64,000 bases of DNA from Ectopseudomonas mendocina (GTDB lineage: Bacteria > Pseudomonadota > Gammaproteobacteria > Pseudomonadales > Pseudomonadaceae). The stretch is taken from assembly GCF_016008875.1 (NCBI RefSeq), contig NZ_JADTQG010000010.1:124001-188000 (forward strand), in the 5' to 3' direction. Shown piece by piece: positions 43,249 through 51,481 of the stretch. Each line of letters opens with the position of its first letter. Position 1 is the stretch's first letter. A program made the translations under genes and the position numbers. Below the pieces are notes generated by a model. It worked only from the letters and a program-made list of their open reading frames with translations. It made no database searches and was not told the origin of the DNA.

Positions 43249-43319
43249 AATCCTCAAGATCGTGAGGTTTTGATGCTATCGATGGTCCACCGCCATTAAT
43301 CCTCACGATCATGCGGATT
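43249..43319. repeat. Duplicated imperfect palindrome just outside the ICE end
   Basis: CCTCAAGATCGTGAGG (43252-43267) and CCTCACGATCATGCGG (43301-43316) are related palindromic units 49 bases apart. Including the preceding AAT, 16 of 19 bases agree. They also form a perfect 10-base inverted repeat with each other (43258-43267 / 43301-43310). They could be operators or partition-type sites; no gene follows before the IS. Confidence 0.5.
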
Positions 43320-43405
43320 GATGACTGGAACAGACTTATGACAGCACAGTCCGCTTGAGCATTGAAGGCCAGGGCGTGCGGTCTCTCTGAATCGCCCCGG
43401 CTTTC

Positions 43406-44251
43406 CTAGACACTTTCCAAGCTCTGGATATATCGCTTCTCAAACTCCACTGGCGATAGCTGCATAGCGCTGCTGTGCCGGCGTTTAGGGTTATAGAACA
43501 TCTCGATGTAATCGAACACATCAGCGCGTGCTTCTTCGCGGGTGCCGTAGGTTTTCCGTCTAATACGTTCGCGCTTTAGTAGTTGGAAAAAGCTTTCTGC
43601 CACGGCGTTGTCGTGACAGTTACCGCGTCGGCTCATGCTACTAATAAGATTGTTGGCCTTGAGGAAACTTTGCCAGTCCAAGCTACTGAACTGACTGCCC
43701 TGGTCTGAGTGGATCATTACTTCCTGCTTGGGTTTGCGCCGCCACACCGCCATCAGTAAGGCATCAATCGCTAGATCGCTGCACATCCGCGGCTTCATCG
43801 ACCAGCCGACCACCTGGCGTGAAAACAGATCCAGCACCACTGCCAAGTACAGCCAGCCTTCATAGGTGCGAATGTAGGTGATGTCAGTGACCCAGACCTT
43901 ATTGGGTTCTGCGACTTTGAACTGTCTCTCCAAGCGATTGGGCGAGGCTACTGTCGGCTTGCCGCCGTAATAGCCAGGGCGCCGACGATAGCCAGTCTGC
44001 GAGCGCAGCTTCTCCAACCTCATCAGGCGGGCCACGCGGTGACGACCACAAGACTCACCCAGCTCACGCAGGTCGTCGTGGATCTTTCGGTAGCCGTAGA
44101 CACCACCACTTTCCAGCCACGCATGCTTGATCAGCCCGAGCAGACGCTGATCTTCCTTGGCGCGTATGGACTTAGGCTCGGATAGCCAAGCGTAGTAACC
44201 GCTGGGATGCACTTTGAGGGTTTCGCAGAGACGCCGAACCGGATACTCCAC
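43406..44251 (-). CDS. IS3-family transposase OrfB (DDE integrase domain)
   Basis: A 281-residue rve-domain protein with HTH_21 at the N-terminus and catalytic residues in WVTDITYIRT (first Asp), HSDQGSQFSS (second Asp) and NAVAESFFQLLKRE (Glu). It is normally made as an OrfAB fusion by -1 frameshifting at the slippery site at 44311-44317. The C-terminal MQLSPVEFEKRY is family-typical. Confidence 0.92.
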   Translation of the reverse strand: MEYPVRRLCETLKVHPSGYYAWLSEPKSIRAKEDQRLLGLIKHAWLESGGVYGYRKIHDDLRELGESCGRHRVARLMRLEKLRSQTGYRRRPGYYGGKPTVASPNRLERQFKVAEPNKVWVTDITYIRTYEGWLYLAVVLDLFSRQVVGWSMKPRMCSDLAIDALLMAVWRRKPKQEVMIHSDQGSQFSSLDWQSFLKANNLISSMSRRGNCHDNAVAESFFQLLKRERIRRKTYGTREEARADVFDYIEMFYNPKRRHSSAMQLSPVEFEKRYIQSLESV

Positions 44252-44277
44252 CGACAGCTTGCTGATGAAGGCGTACT

Positions 44278-44556
44278 TCAGCCGGACTCCTTGGCAAAGT
44301 ACGCGGCGGCCTTTTTTAGGATGTCTCGCTCTTCGGTCACTCGCTTGAGTTCAGCACGCAGACGCCGCAGTTCGGCCTGCTGATCGTCCTCTTGCTGCCG
44401 CTTTTCCTGCGGCTTGCTGTAGCGCTTGATCCAGGCATACAGGCTGTGTACCGACATACCTAACCGCGCTGCCACTTCGGCTACAGGAAGGCCACGCTCG
44501 GTCACTTGCTTGACCGCTTCGATTTTGAATTCTTCGGGGTAACGCTGGTTGCTCAT
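44278..44556 (-). CDS. IS3-family transposase OrfA (HTH_Tnp_1)
   Basis: A 92-residue protein with a helix-turn-helix (YPEEFKIEAVKQVTERGLPV...) followed by a leucine-zipper-like coiled coil ending in ERDILKKAAAYFAKESG. The heptamer A AAA AAG lies within the codons for LKKA (44311-44317, minus strand), the expected -1 frameshift signal that joins OrfA to OrfB. Confidence 0.92.
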   Translation of the reverse strand: MSNQRYPEEFKIEAVKQVTERGLPVAEVAARLGMSVHSLYAWIKRYSKPQEKRQQEDDQQAELRRLRAELKRVTEERDILKKAAAYFAKESG

Positions 44557-44691
44557 GGCACCTCCTAGTGGGCCTCATTATGAGGCTTGGAGGTGTCTAC
44601 GAAACTAGGGGCGATTCACTCCACCCCGGACCAATCTAGGTCAGGCAAAAATCAATGGGCCATATTTGAACCAATAAAAGTGATAATTGCC

Positions 44692-44719
44692 TATAATGGA
44701 TCTAAAATGAACCATTATA
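44692..44719. promoter_or_regulatory. hipBA promoter/operator
   Basis: TATAATGG (44692-44699) and CCATTATA (44712-44719) form a perfect 8-base inverted repeat. The left arm contains the -10 hexamer TATAAT. The site ends 12 bases before the hipB start, so binding of HipB would cover the promoter. Confidence 0.75.
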
Positions 44720-44731
44720 CGAGGCTTATCC

Positions 44732-45028
44732 TTGGCCCTAACCCATTCTCTGCTCGCTCCAGGCGAACTGGCCCAGAAGATCGGCGCCAACGCTCGAGAA
44801 GCGCGACTCGCACAGAACCTCTCCCGCAAATCCTTGGCGAAGATGGCGGGTGTTTCAGAATCGACCATCAAGCGATTCGAGTCCACTGGGCAGATCACCC
44901 TTGATGCTCTGGTGCTCATCGCTACAGCACTTGGTGCAACACGCCAAATCGCTGAACTGTTCAAGCATGAGCGGCCTGTCTCGCTTGAAGAAATCAAACA
45001 AACAGGACGTACCCGGGGGCGCCAATGA
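44732..45028 (+). CDS. hipB: HipB-type XRE antitoxin
   Basis: A 98-residue helix-turn-helix protein (NLSRKSLAKMAGVSESTIKRFE, about residues 29-50). The start is TTG with GAGG eight bases upstream; the upstream ATG at 44707 is in another frame. The stop overlaps the hipA start (ATGA). It should bind the palindrome at 44692-44719 and neutralise the HipA kinase. Confidence 0.85.
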   Translation: MALTHSLLAPGELAQKIGANAREARLAQNLSRKSLAKMAGVSESTIKRFESTGQITLDALVLIATALGATRQIAELFKHERPVSLEEIKQTGRTRGRQ

Positions 45029-46263
45029 AATCCATAAACACCGTAGAGGTATTGCTCGCAGGCACGCCGGTCGGTGAGCTGGTTGCCAGTCGACAGGGTA
45101 TCTACTTTGCCTATCATCCACAGTGGGTGGCGCAAGGCTTCAATCTGTCACCCCTGAACATGGACTTCACAACCCAACCCCAGAAAGCGGCTGATCCAGT
45201 CCTTTTCGCAGGCCTACCAGGCGCGATTGCCGACTCCCTCCCAGACGGATGGGGCATGTTGCTAATGGATCGTTATTTCCTTGCCAATCATGGCATAGAC
45301 CGTAGACACATTTCCCCGCTCGATCGGCTGGCTTACATGGCAGACAGGGGCATGGGTGCACTGGAATATCGCCCGGTGCTTGAGCACGCCACCGGTGAAG
45401 ATGATATTGATCTGGCCCAGCTCTACCAGGAGTCCCAGGCGGTCTACGAAGGAGACACCTCGTCCATTCTTGATGCTCTGCGCCTCGCTGGTGGCTCCCC
45501 TGCCGGCGCTCGCCCCAAGGTCGTCGTTGCACTGTCCCCAGACAGAAAACAATGCAATACATCTTTCCAGCAGCTCCCAGCCGGCTACCAACACTGGCTA
45601 GTGAAATTCCGATCACCAACCGAACATCGTGATACCGGCACCATCGAATATGCCTACGCGCTCTTGGCAGAACGCGCTGGAGTGGAGATGGCTGCGAGCG
45701 ACTTGCTCACAGTCAGCTCTGCAAACGGCACCGAGCGATTCTTTGCTGCCCAACGTTTCGACCGACACGGCAATAGCAAACTCCACATGATGACTGCCAG
45801 CGGTATTCTCTATGCAGATCACCGCGTGCCCTCACTGGACTATTCAGATCTCTTGAAAACAACCCACGCGGTCACCAACCATGCAGCGGAGGTAGAGCGC
45901 ATGGCAAGACTCATGGTTTTTAATGCGCTGACCCACAACCATGATGATCACGCCAAGAACTTCGCATTCCTGCACGACCAAGGACGGTGGACGTTAGCTC
46001 CGGCCTATGACCTGACCTATGCCCCTGTCCAGGGATTCGCGGACGAGCACACTACCTCTTTCAACGGCTCCGGACTGGCAACACGTAAAAACCTCAAACA
46101 AGTCTGCTCTGCTTTCCGCTATCTGGATCCGGATCTTTACATCGAGCAAACCCTTGATGTGCTCTCCGGGTGGTCTTCAATATGCGCAGAACTTGAGATC
46201 GATCCCAATCAGGAGAAAATAATTCAGCGGGCATTCAACGAAATCCGCAAGCGCCTCGATTGA
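45025..46263 (+). CDS. hipA: HipA-type serine/threonine kinase toxin
   Basis: A 412-residue HipA-family protein, close to full family length. It shows an N-terminal subdomain (TPVGELVASRQGIYFAYHP), the glycine loop GGSPAGARPKVVV near residue 156, the catalytic HNHDDHAKN near residue 309 and the metal-binding PAYDLTY near residue 329. HipA kinases phosphorylate aminoacyl-tRNA synthetases such as GltX and arrest growth. It likely maintains the island in which it sits. Confidence 0.9.
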   Translation: MKSINTVEVLLAGTPVGELVASRQGIYFAYHPQWVAQGFNLSPLNMDFTTQPQKAADPVLFAGLPGAIADSLPDGWGMLLMDRYFLANHGIDRRHISPLDRLAYMADRGMGALEYRPVLEHATGEDDIDLAQLYQESQAVYEGDTSSILDALRLAGGSPAGARPKVVVALSPDRKQCNTSFQQLPAGYQHWLVKFRSPTEHRDTGTIEYAYALLAERAGVEMAASDLLTVSSANGTERFFAAQRFDRHGNSKLHMMTASGILYADHRVPSLDYSDLLKTTHAVTNHAAEVERMARLMVFNALTHNHDDHAKNFAFLHDQGRWTLAPAYDLTYAPVQGFADEHTTSFNGSGLATRKNLKQVCSAFRYLDPDLYIEQTLDVLSGWSSICAELEIDPNQEKIIQRAFNEIRKRLD

Positions 46264-46450
46264 CGCTGGCATCGGTCGACGTCACGGACGTTGAATACAC
46301 ACCAAGGGGCAGGCACATACCTCCGGGTCGACAGGTTTATAAAATCCAGAAAATACTCACCATCAGTGAGCATTTCCCGCATTTCGTAAACCCAGATAGC
46401 ATCAGTCTCAGCGCGCTTGAGCCCCCTTTCATTCCAGCAACGCCTGCAGC

Positions 46451-46507
46451 GGATCCAGCTCGTCAACAAGTTCAGGCGCGTTGCCGGGCCGTTGGCGAGC
46501 TGGATCC
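46451..46507. repeat. Perfect 12-base inverted repeat in the hipA-prtN gap
   Basis: GGATCCAGCTCG (46451-46462) and CGAGCTGGATCC (46496-46507) are perfect complements 33 bases apart, in a 365-base gap without a gene. No T-run follows, so it is not a standard terminator. It could be a recombination or protein-binding site. Confidence 0.5.
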
Positions 46508-46628
46508 ACGGCACCGGCGATGCTCAAGGCATTACCCGCCCCACGCCCATCTACGACTTAGCTTGTTTGCGATCAGACCTAGCACCAATAGGCTGAATCC
46601 GATTGAAATAGCGCTGCGGCATGGAGCA

Positions 46629-46904
46629 ATGAAGACACTGTTTTTGCTAATGGCTCAGTACGACGGACAAGCCGTAATTCCTATCGAATGGGTTTGCCGA
46701 GATTTCCTCGGCCTTTCGGTGGACAAGTTCAAACGCAAGCGCCTGATGGGAGAAATCGACCTTCCGGTGATGCGACTGGGCGCTAACTCGCAGAAGGCCA
46801 ACCTCGGCGTACATTTGGAAGATCTCGCTGCCTACATAGATAGACAGCGCGAGGCCGCAATTAGAGAGCAGGATCAGTTGATGGATCGACGACGCCTGGC
46901 CTGA
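46629..46904 (+). CDS. PrtN-like small DNA-binding protein (possible excisionase)
   Basis: A 91-residue protein similar to the pyocin activator PrtN (FLLMAQYDGQAVIPIEWVCRDF, then LPVMRLGANSQKANLGVHLEDLAAYID, abbreviated). Family members bind DNA and activate phage-like genes. Next to an integrase they may act as recombination directionality factors. The 3' end overlaps the convergent integrase gene by 31 bases, tying the two together. Confidence 0.75.
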   Translation: MKTLFLLMAQYDGQAVIPIEWVCRDFLGLSVDKFKRKRLMGEIDLPVMRLGANSQKANLGVHLEDLAAYIDRQREAAIREQDQLMDRRRLA

Positions 46905-48067
46905 AGCACACCCCTTCTATCTTCTGCAGACTCCGGCTCTACACGTGCTCCAAGCACCACAGAGGCCCCGATTATCCTCTCCAGCCAAGACCAGTCCTTA
47001 TAGGGATCTCCTCGCCCATTCAGATGCGTATAACGGCGCATGGAGTTCCAGTCGCGATGGCCCGATACGCTGGCAACCCTCGGTATATCCCACTCCATCT
47101 CGAATAGCCGGCTCACGCCGTCATGGCGCAGATCGTGGAAATGCAAATCCTTGATAGCCAAAAACTTGCAAGCACGAGTGAACGCCGCAGAAATTGAGTC
47201 CGAGTAGTAAGGGAATATCTCTCGGCAAGACTTAGGCATGCTCTGAACAATCCGCCAGGCCTCATCTGGTAGATGGCACCAGACATCATTACCAATCTTC
47301 TGTCCGGGATTTTTCATATCTCGAACAAGCACCGCCTGCCGCCGCTCATCCAGATCCTCCCAGCGAATCCGAGTAATCTCTTCCTGCCTGCGTGTAGAGA
47401 AAATCGCGAAAGCTATGACCTTAGGCATGTGAATAGCGCTTGGCCTACGCGCCTGGAGATCAAAAAAGTAGGTGAGCAATTTGTCCAACTCATCCTTGCT
47501 AGGTCGTCGATCACGCTCTCGACTTCGAGACACCATGCCCAGCTTACGCAGCACCTTGCGCGCATCAGCCATTGCGCTCGCGTCGACCTCATATCCCCAG
47601 GCAGGCTTAGCGACTGACAGGACAGCGCCAAGATGTGCGAGATCGTTTCCAACCGTCTGCGCCTGGACACCACCTCCCCCCTGGCTCATCCGCCATTGCG
47701 CGTACTCGACCAGTTTCTGGCTCGTCAGATCGACATCAGCAATTTGACCTAGCCAGGTCTCGCTGATCGCTTTCAAGGTAGCTCGCTTGGTTTTTCCGAG
47801 CGGACGTATCAGCTCGTATTCATCAAGATAGCGCTCAATGATTTTCTTGAGCGGCACATCCTCCCGCGAAGCCTTTTCAAGAGCGCCTGGCAACGCCAGT
47901 TCGGCCTCCCTCCTCATCATCCAAGCGCGAGCAACCGGCTTACGGTCGAAGGACTGGCTTTCTTGGTAGACTATGACTCCCTTGCGGCGCAGCCGAATCT
48001 GAACCGTGTACTTGGTCTGCCCGCTTTTGTTCACGCGCCGAGTGATCGTTCCCACATCGCTCACCAT
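46874..48067 (-). CDS. int: Tyrosine recombinase/integrase, probably dusA-targeting
   Basis: A 397-residue phage-type integrase. Catalytic residues: Arg in FSTRRQEEITRIRW (about residue 228), Lys in DMKNPGQK, HxxR in HDLRHDGVSRLFE (about residue 314), then SGHRDW and the nucleophile Tyr in MRRYTHLN (about residue 348). The 5' end of dusA begins 98 bases upstream. A dusA-specific integrase family is known, and the adjacency suggests membership. It is not the Tn4371-type ICE integrase, which would lie at the other end of that element. Confidence 0.88.
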   Translation of the reverse strand: MVSDVGTITRRVNKSGQTKYTVQIRLRRKGVIVYQESQSFDRKPVARAWMMRREAELALPGALEKASREDVPLKKIIERYLDEYELIRPLGKTKRATLKAISETWLGQIADVDLTSQKLVEYAQWRMSQGGGGVQAQTVGNDLAHLGAVLSVAKPAWGYEVDASAMADARKVLRKLGMVSRSRERDRRPSKDELDKLLTYFFDLQARRPSAIHMPKVIAFAIFSTRRQEEITRIRWEDLDERRQAVLVRDMKNPGQKIGNDVWCHLPDEAWRIVQSMPKSCREIFPYYSDSISAAFTRACKFLAIKDLHFHDLRHDGVSRLFEMEWDIPRVASVSGHRDWNSMRRYTHLNGRGDPYKDWSWLERIIGASVVLGARVEPESAEDRRGVLQARRRRSIN

Positions 48068-48069
48068 CA

Positions 48070-48107
48070 GTGCTAAAAATGCATTTACCAGTGCTAAATT
48101 TTAGCAC
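48070..48107. promoter_or_regulatory. Repeated GTGCTAAA motifs at the int promoter
   Basis: GTGCTAAA occurs at 48070-48077 and 48091-48098, 21 bases apart. The second copy is part of the perfect palindrome GTGCTAAATTTTAGCAC (48091-48107). The position between int and the dusA junction suits autoregulatory operators or integrase arm-type sites. Confidence 0.5.
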
Positions 48108-48164
48108 CACATGCGCAAAAACGGGCAAAAATAAGCCATTTTGGCCTTTAACCGATCTAAAAAC

Positions 48165-48278
48165 ATGCCTCTAGAATCAGCCTCAAAGCCAGTAACCACG
48201 CGCACTGCCCTGTCCCGCCGCTTCTCCGTTGCCCCGATGATGGATTGGACGGACGGGCACTACCGACAAAGACCGTAG
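48165..48278 (+). pseudogene. dusA: Truncated dusA 5' end (37 codons) at island junction
   Basis: The frame from ATG 48165 codes ...ALSRRFSVAPMMDWTD, which is the conserved N-terminus of tRNA-dihydrouridine synthase A, then GHYRQRP and a stop. Similarity to dusA (RHCR...) fades within four codons after MDWTD, and the remaining 290 or so codons are absent. The 5' end of dusA is a known integration hotspot, so this marks an attachment junction. Confidence 0.8.
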
Positions 48279-48353
48279 GGTGGATGTCGCTTTTCACATC
48301 CACCGATCCAGACGAGCCAAACGGTGGATCGATAAAGCGCGATCCACCCTACG
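48274..48353. repeat. Nested inverted repeat (REP-like hairpin)
   Basis: CGTAGGGTGGAT (48274-48285) pairs perfectly with ATCCACCCTACG (48342-48353). Inside lies a second pair, ATCCACCG and CGGTGGAT. This is a common intergenic repeat type in Pseudomonas. It begins inside the last codons of the dusA fragment. Confidence 0.75.
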
Positions 48354-48362
48354 CCAGAACAC

Positions 48363-48384
48363 CGTAGCCCGGATGCAATCCGGG
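48363..48384. repeat. REP unit, copy 1 (GTAGCCCGGATGCAATCCGG type)
   Basis: A 22-base unit containing the stem CCCGGAT/ATCCGGG. An identical 22-base copy lies at 51332-51353, so the two bracket the atuF/atuG-like pair. Confidence 0.8.
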
Positions 48385-48407
48385 GAGCGTCCCACAGGAG
48401 CACAAAG

Positions 48408-50396
48408 ATGCCCGCATTCAACAAGATCCTGATCGCCAACCGCGGCGAGATCGCCTGCCGGGTGATGCGCACCGCCATCGAACTCGGCTACCGCACCGTG
48501 GCGGTGTACTCCGAGGCCGATGCCGACGCCCGCCACGTGCAGATCGCCGACGAAGCCGTATGCATCGGCCCGGCCCAGGTCAACCAGTCCTACCTGCGCA
48601 TCGAGGCTATCATCGAGGCGGCGCGCAAGACCGGCGCCGACGCCATCCACCCCGGCTATGGTTTCCTCTCCGAGAACGCCGATTTCGCCCGCGCGTGTGA
48701 AGCAGCCGGCATCATCTTTATCGGCCCGACTGTGGAAGCGATCCATCTGATGGGCAGCAAGCGCCTGTCCAAGATCGCCATGCTGGAGGCAGGCGTGCCC
48801 TGCATCCCCGGCTATGAAGGCGCCGCCCAGGATGACGAGACCCTGGCCAGCGAAGCCGAGCGTATCGGCTACCCGCTGATGATCAAGGCAAGCGCCGGCG
48901 GCGGCGGCCGCGGCATGCGCCTGGTACAGGAATTCTCCGAACTGCCGGGGCAGATCCGTACCGCCCGCTCGGAGGCGCAGAACGCCTTCGGTTCCGGCGA
49001 ACTGATCCTAGAACGCGCGGTGATCCGTCCACGCCATGTGGAGATTCAGGTCTTCGGCGACCAGCACGGCAATATCGTCTACCTTGGCGAGCGCGACTGC
49101 TCGGTGCAGCGGCGCCACCAGAAAGTGGTTGAGGAAGCCCCCTGCCCGGTGATGACGCCGGAGCTGCGCAAGGCCATGGGTGAAGCTGCGGTCAAGGCTG
49201 CAGCCTCGGTCAACTACGTCGGCGCCGGCACCGTGGAATTTCTCCTCGATACCTCCGGCGAGTTCTTCTTCCTGGAAATGAACACCCGCCTGCAGGTGGA
49301 ACACCCGGTCACCGAGCTGATCACCGGACAGGATCTGGTGGCCTGGCAGATTCGCGTTGCCGAAGGCCAGCTTCTGCCGCTGCAGCAGGACGAAATCCGC
49401 CTCAACGGCCACGCCATGGAAGTGCGCCTTTATGCCGAGGACTCGGCCGCCGGCTTCCTGCCGCAAACCGGCCAGGTGCTGCGCTGGGAGCCCGAACTGC
49501 TGGCCGGCGTACGCATCGACCACGGCCTGGTCGAAGGCCAGGCCGTCACCCCCTTCTACGACCCGATGCTGGCCAAGGTCATCGCCTACGGCGCAACCCG
49601 CGACGAAGCCCGGCGCAAGCTGGTGCGCGCTGTAGAACAATGCGTGCTGCTTGGCGTCAACGGTAACCAGCGCTTCCTCGCCAACCTGCTCAAGCATCCC
49701 GAGTTCGCCGCCGGCAATGCCACCACGGCGTTTATCGCCGAACACTTCGCTGATGACCCCAGCCTGCAGCTGCACCCAGCCAGCCTGGCCGAGCTGGCCA
49801 TGGCCGCCGCCCTGCTCTACCAGGCGTCGGCCGAGGCCCGCGCGCACCAACCCGGCCTGTCCGGTTGGCGCAACGCCGGCAGTGCGCCCTGGCGCTTCGT
49901 CCTCAAGCAGGGCGAACACAAGCACGCCGTGGAACTGGACGTGCTCGCCAGCGGCCAACAGGCGCAACTGCGTGTGCGTCGGGGCGAGGAACAACTGCCT
50001 GTGCGCCTGCTGGCCAGCGACGGCCGCTGGCTGACCCTGGAACTGGACGGCGTACGCCGCCGCCAGGCCTATCACATCGAAGGTGAGCACCTGTGGCTGT
50101 ATGGTGAGCACGGCAACCTCGAACTGGTCGATGCCACCCGCGAGCCAGCCGGTGGCCAGAACGCCGCCAGCAGCGGCGCGGTGAAGGCACCGATGGATGG
50201 CGCCATCGTCGAAGTGCTGATCGCCGAGGGTGCCAGCGTGAGCAAAGGGCAACTGCTGGTGGTGCTGGAAGCGATGAAGATGGAGCACCCGCTCAAGGCT
50301 GGCGTCGACGGCATCGTCCGCCGCGTTGGCGTGAGCCAGGGCGACCAGGTGAAGAATCGCCAGTTACTGGTGGAAATCGAAGCTGTAGAGGCCTGA
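48408..50396 (+). CDS. atuF: Biotin-dependent acyl-CoA carboxylase alpha subunit (AtuF-like)
   Basis: A 662-residue protein joining a biotin carboxylase domain (residues 1-450; KASAGGGGRGMRL near 160, EMNTRLQVEHPVTE near 287) to a biotinyl carrier domain with the biotinylation site EAMKM near residue 624. It is the alpha subunit of a methylcrotonyl-CoA or geranyl-CoA carboxylase. The pairing with an AtuG-like SDR, and close resemblance to P. aeruginosa AtuF as I recall it, favour geranyl-CoA carboxylase (acyclic terpene degradation). The beta subunit is not in the window. A leucine-pathway LiuD remains possible. Confidence 0.75.
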   Translation: MPAFNKILIANRGEIACRVMRTAIELGYRTVAVYSEADADARHVQIADEAVCIGPAQVNQSYLRIEAIIEAARKTGADAIHPGYGFLSENADFARACEAAGIIFIGPTVEAIHLMGSKRLSKIAMLEAGVPCIPGYEGAAQDDETLASEAERIGYPLMIKASAGGGGRGMRLVQEFSELPGQIRTARSEAQNAFGSGELILERAVIRPRHVEIQVFGDQHGNIVYLGERDCSVQRRHQKVVEEAPCPVMTPELRKAMGEAAVKAAASVNYVGAGTVEFLLDTSGEFFFLEMNTRLQVEHPVTELITGQDLVAWQIRVAEGQLLPLQQDEIRLNGHAMEVRLYAEDSAAGFLPQTGQVLRWEPELLAGVRIDHGLVEGQAVTPFYDPMLAKVIAYGATRDEARRKLVRAVEQCVLLGVNGNQRFLANLLKHPEFAAGNATTAFIAEHFADDPSLQLHPASLAELAMAAALLYQASAEARAHQPGLSGWRNAGSAPWRFVLKQGEHKHAVELDVLASGQQAQLRVRRGEEQLPVRLLASDGRWLTLELDGVRRRQAYHIEGEHLWLYGEHGNLELVDATREPAGGQNAASSGAVKAPMDGAIVEVLIAEGASVSKGQLLVVLEAMKMEHPLKAGVDGIVRRVGVSQGDQVKNRQLLVEIEAVEA

Positions 50397-50405
50397 TATA
50401 TCGCT

Positions 50406-50459
50406 GTGGGAGGGGCTTTAGCCGCGAGCGTGGTTCATCGCGGCTAAAGCCCCTCCCAC
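50406..50459. repeat. Pseudomonas REP pair, 22-base perfect arms
   Basis: The arms at 50406-50427 and 50438-50459 are perfectly complementary (start GTGGGAGGGGCTTTAGC). The hairpin lies between atuF- and atuG-like genes and may attenuate read-through. Confidence 0.85.
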
Positions 50460-50489
50460 GGCCCCATAACAACCAGAAGGAGCATGCCC

Positions 50490-51314
50490 ATGTCACTTTC
50501 CGGCAAGACCCTGTTCATCACCGGCGCCAGCCGTGGCATCGGCCGCGAAATCGCCCTCAAGGCCGCCGCGGATGGCGCCAACATCGTCATCGCGGCCAAG
50601 AGCGCCGAGCCCCACCCGAAACTGGAAGGCACCATCTTCAGCGTCGCCGCCGAGGTCGAAGCCGCTGGCGGCAAGGCCCTGGCCCTGCAGCTGGATGTGC
50701 GTGACGAGCAGGCCGTGGCGGCCACCATGGCAAAGGCAGCCGAGCATTTCGGCGGCATCGACGCCCTGGTCAACAACGCCGGGGCGATCAAGCTGGTGGG
50801 CGTGGAGAAACTCGAACCCAAGCGCTTCGACCTGATGTACCAGATCAACACCCGCGCGGTGATGGTCTGCAGCCAGGCGGCCTTGCCGTATCTGAAACAG
50901 AGCGCGGGCGGGCATATCCTCAACCTCTCCCCACCGCTTAACCTCGACGCCAAGTGGTTCGCCCAGCACGGCCCCTACACCGTCACCAAATACGGCATGA
51001 GCATGCTCACCCTGGGCATGAGCGAGGAGTTCAAGAAGTACGGCATCAGCGTCAACTCACTGTGGCCGAAAACCATGATCGCCACCGCCGCCATCGAGTT
51101 CGAGCTGGGCAGCCGCGACGCCTTTAAGCGCGCACGCACGCCAGCGATCATGGCCGACGCGGCCCATGCGATTCTGACCAGCCAGGGCCGTAGCCTCACC
51201 GGGCGCCTGCTGATCGACGAAGACATCCTGCGCGAACGGGGCGTCAGCGACTTCGAGCAGTACCGTTTCGATCCCGCTGGCGGCAGCCTGGTGCCCGACC
51301 TGTTCGTCGATTGA
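50490..51314 (+). CDS. atuG: SDR-family oxidoreductase (AtuG-like)
   Basis: A 274-residue SDR with TGASRGIG near residue 10, NNAGAI near residue 95, and the catalytic YTVTK near residue 164. The subgroup with LNLSPPLNLDAKWFAQHGPYT is the HSDL2/AtuG type. The start at 50490 is preferred to 50484 because AGAAGGAG then has normal spacing. In P. aeruginosa the counterpart follows atuF in the citronellol/geraniol operon. The exact reaction is not settled. Confidence 0.78.
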   Translation: MSLSGKTLFITGASRGIGREIALKAAADGANIVIAAKSAEPHPKLEGTIFSVAAEVEAAGGKALALQLDVRDEQAVAATMAKAAEHFGGIDALVNNAGAIKLVGVEKLEPKRFDLMYQINTRAVMVCSQAALPYLKQSAGGHILNLSPPLNLDAKWFAQHGPYTVTKYGMSMLTLGMSEEFKKYGISVNSLWPKTMIATAAIEFELGSRDAFKRARTPAIMADAAHAILTSQGRSLTGRLLIDEDILRERGVSDFEQYRFDPAGGSLVPDLFVD

Positions 51315-51331
51315 AGCCTCGGCGTTGGCGC

Positions 51332-51353
51332 CGTAGCCCGGATGCAATCCGGG
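51332..51353. repeat. REP unit, copy 2
   Basis: Identical over 22 bases to 48363-48384. It lies 18 bases after the atuG-like stop, and a looser hairpin GGCGG...CCGCC follows near 51403. The rest of the 51315-51481 gap shows nothing else. Confidence 0.8.
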
Positions 51354-51481
51354 TAAATCTGTGCTCGGATCGGGCTGACTAGAGTCAGGACTCTGCCGTA
51401 TGGCGGATGCAACCCGCCAGTTCACCGATGACGGGTTGCTACCGCGCCGGACTATCCGGGCGATCCCTGCCCTCCAGACGA

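Larger units (their letters stand above)
43388..44618. mobile_element. Complete IS3-family insertion sequence, 1231 bp
   Basis: Ends are 26-base imperfect inverted repeats (43388-43413 and 44593-44618, 22 matches, both beginning TGAATCGCCCC when read inward). They are flanked by the 3-base target duplication CTC (43385-43387 and 44619-44621). It carries orfA and orfB on the minus strand with a slippery A6G, as in IS3-family elements (probably IS51-like subgroup). Everything looks intact, so it is likely still able to move. Confidence 0.92.

Noticed and set aside
44707-44709. ATG upstream of hipB as its start
   Set aside because: It is not in the hipB frame and lies inside the operator. TTG at 44732 has a ribosome binding site.
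46874-48067. Integrase assigned to the Tn4371-type ICE
   Set aside because: It lies beyond the likely ICE end at 43227 and next to a dusA fragment, so it fits a separate dusA-type element better.
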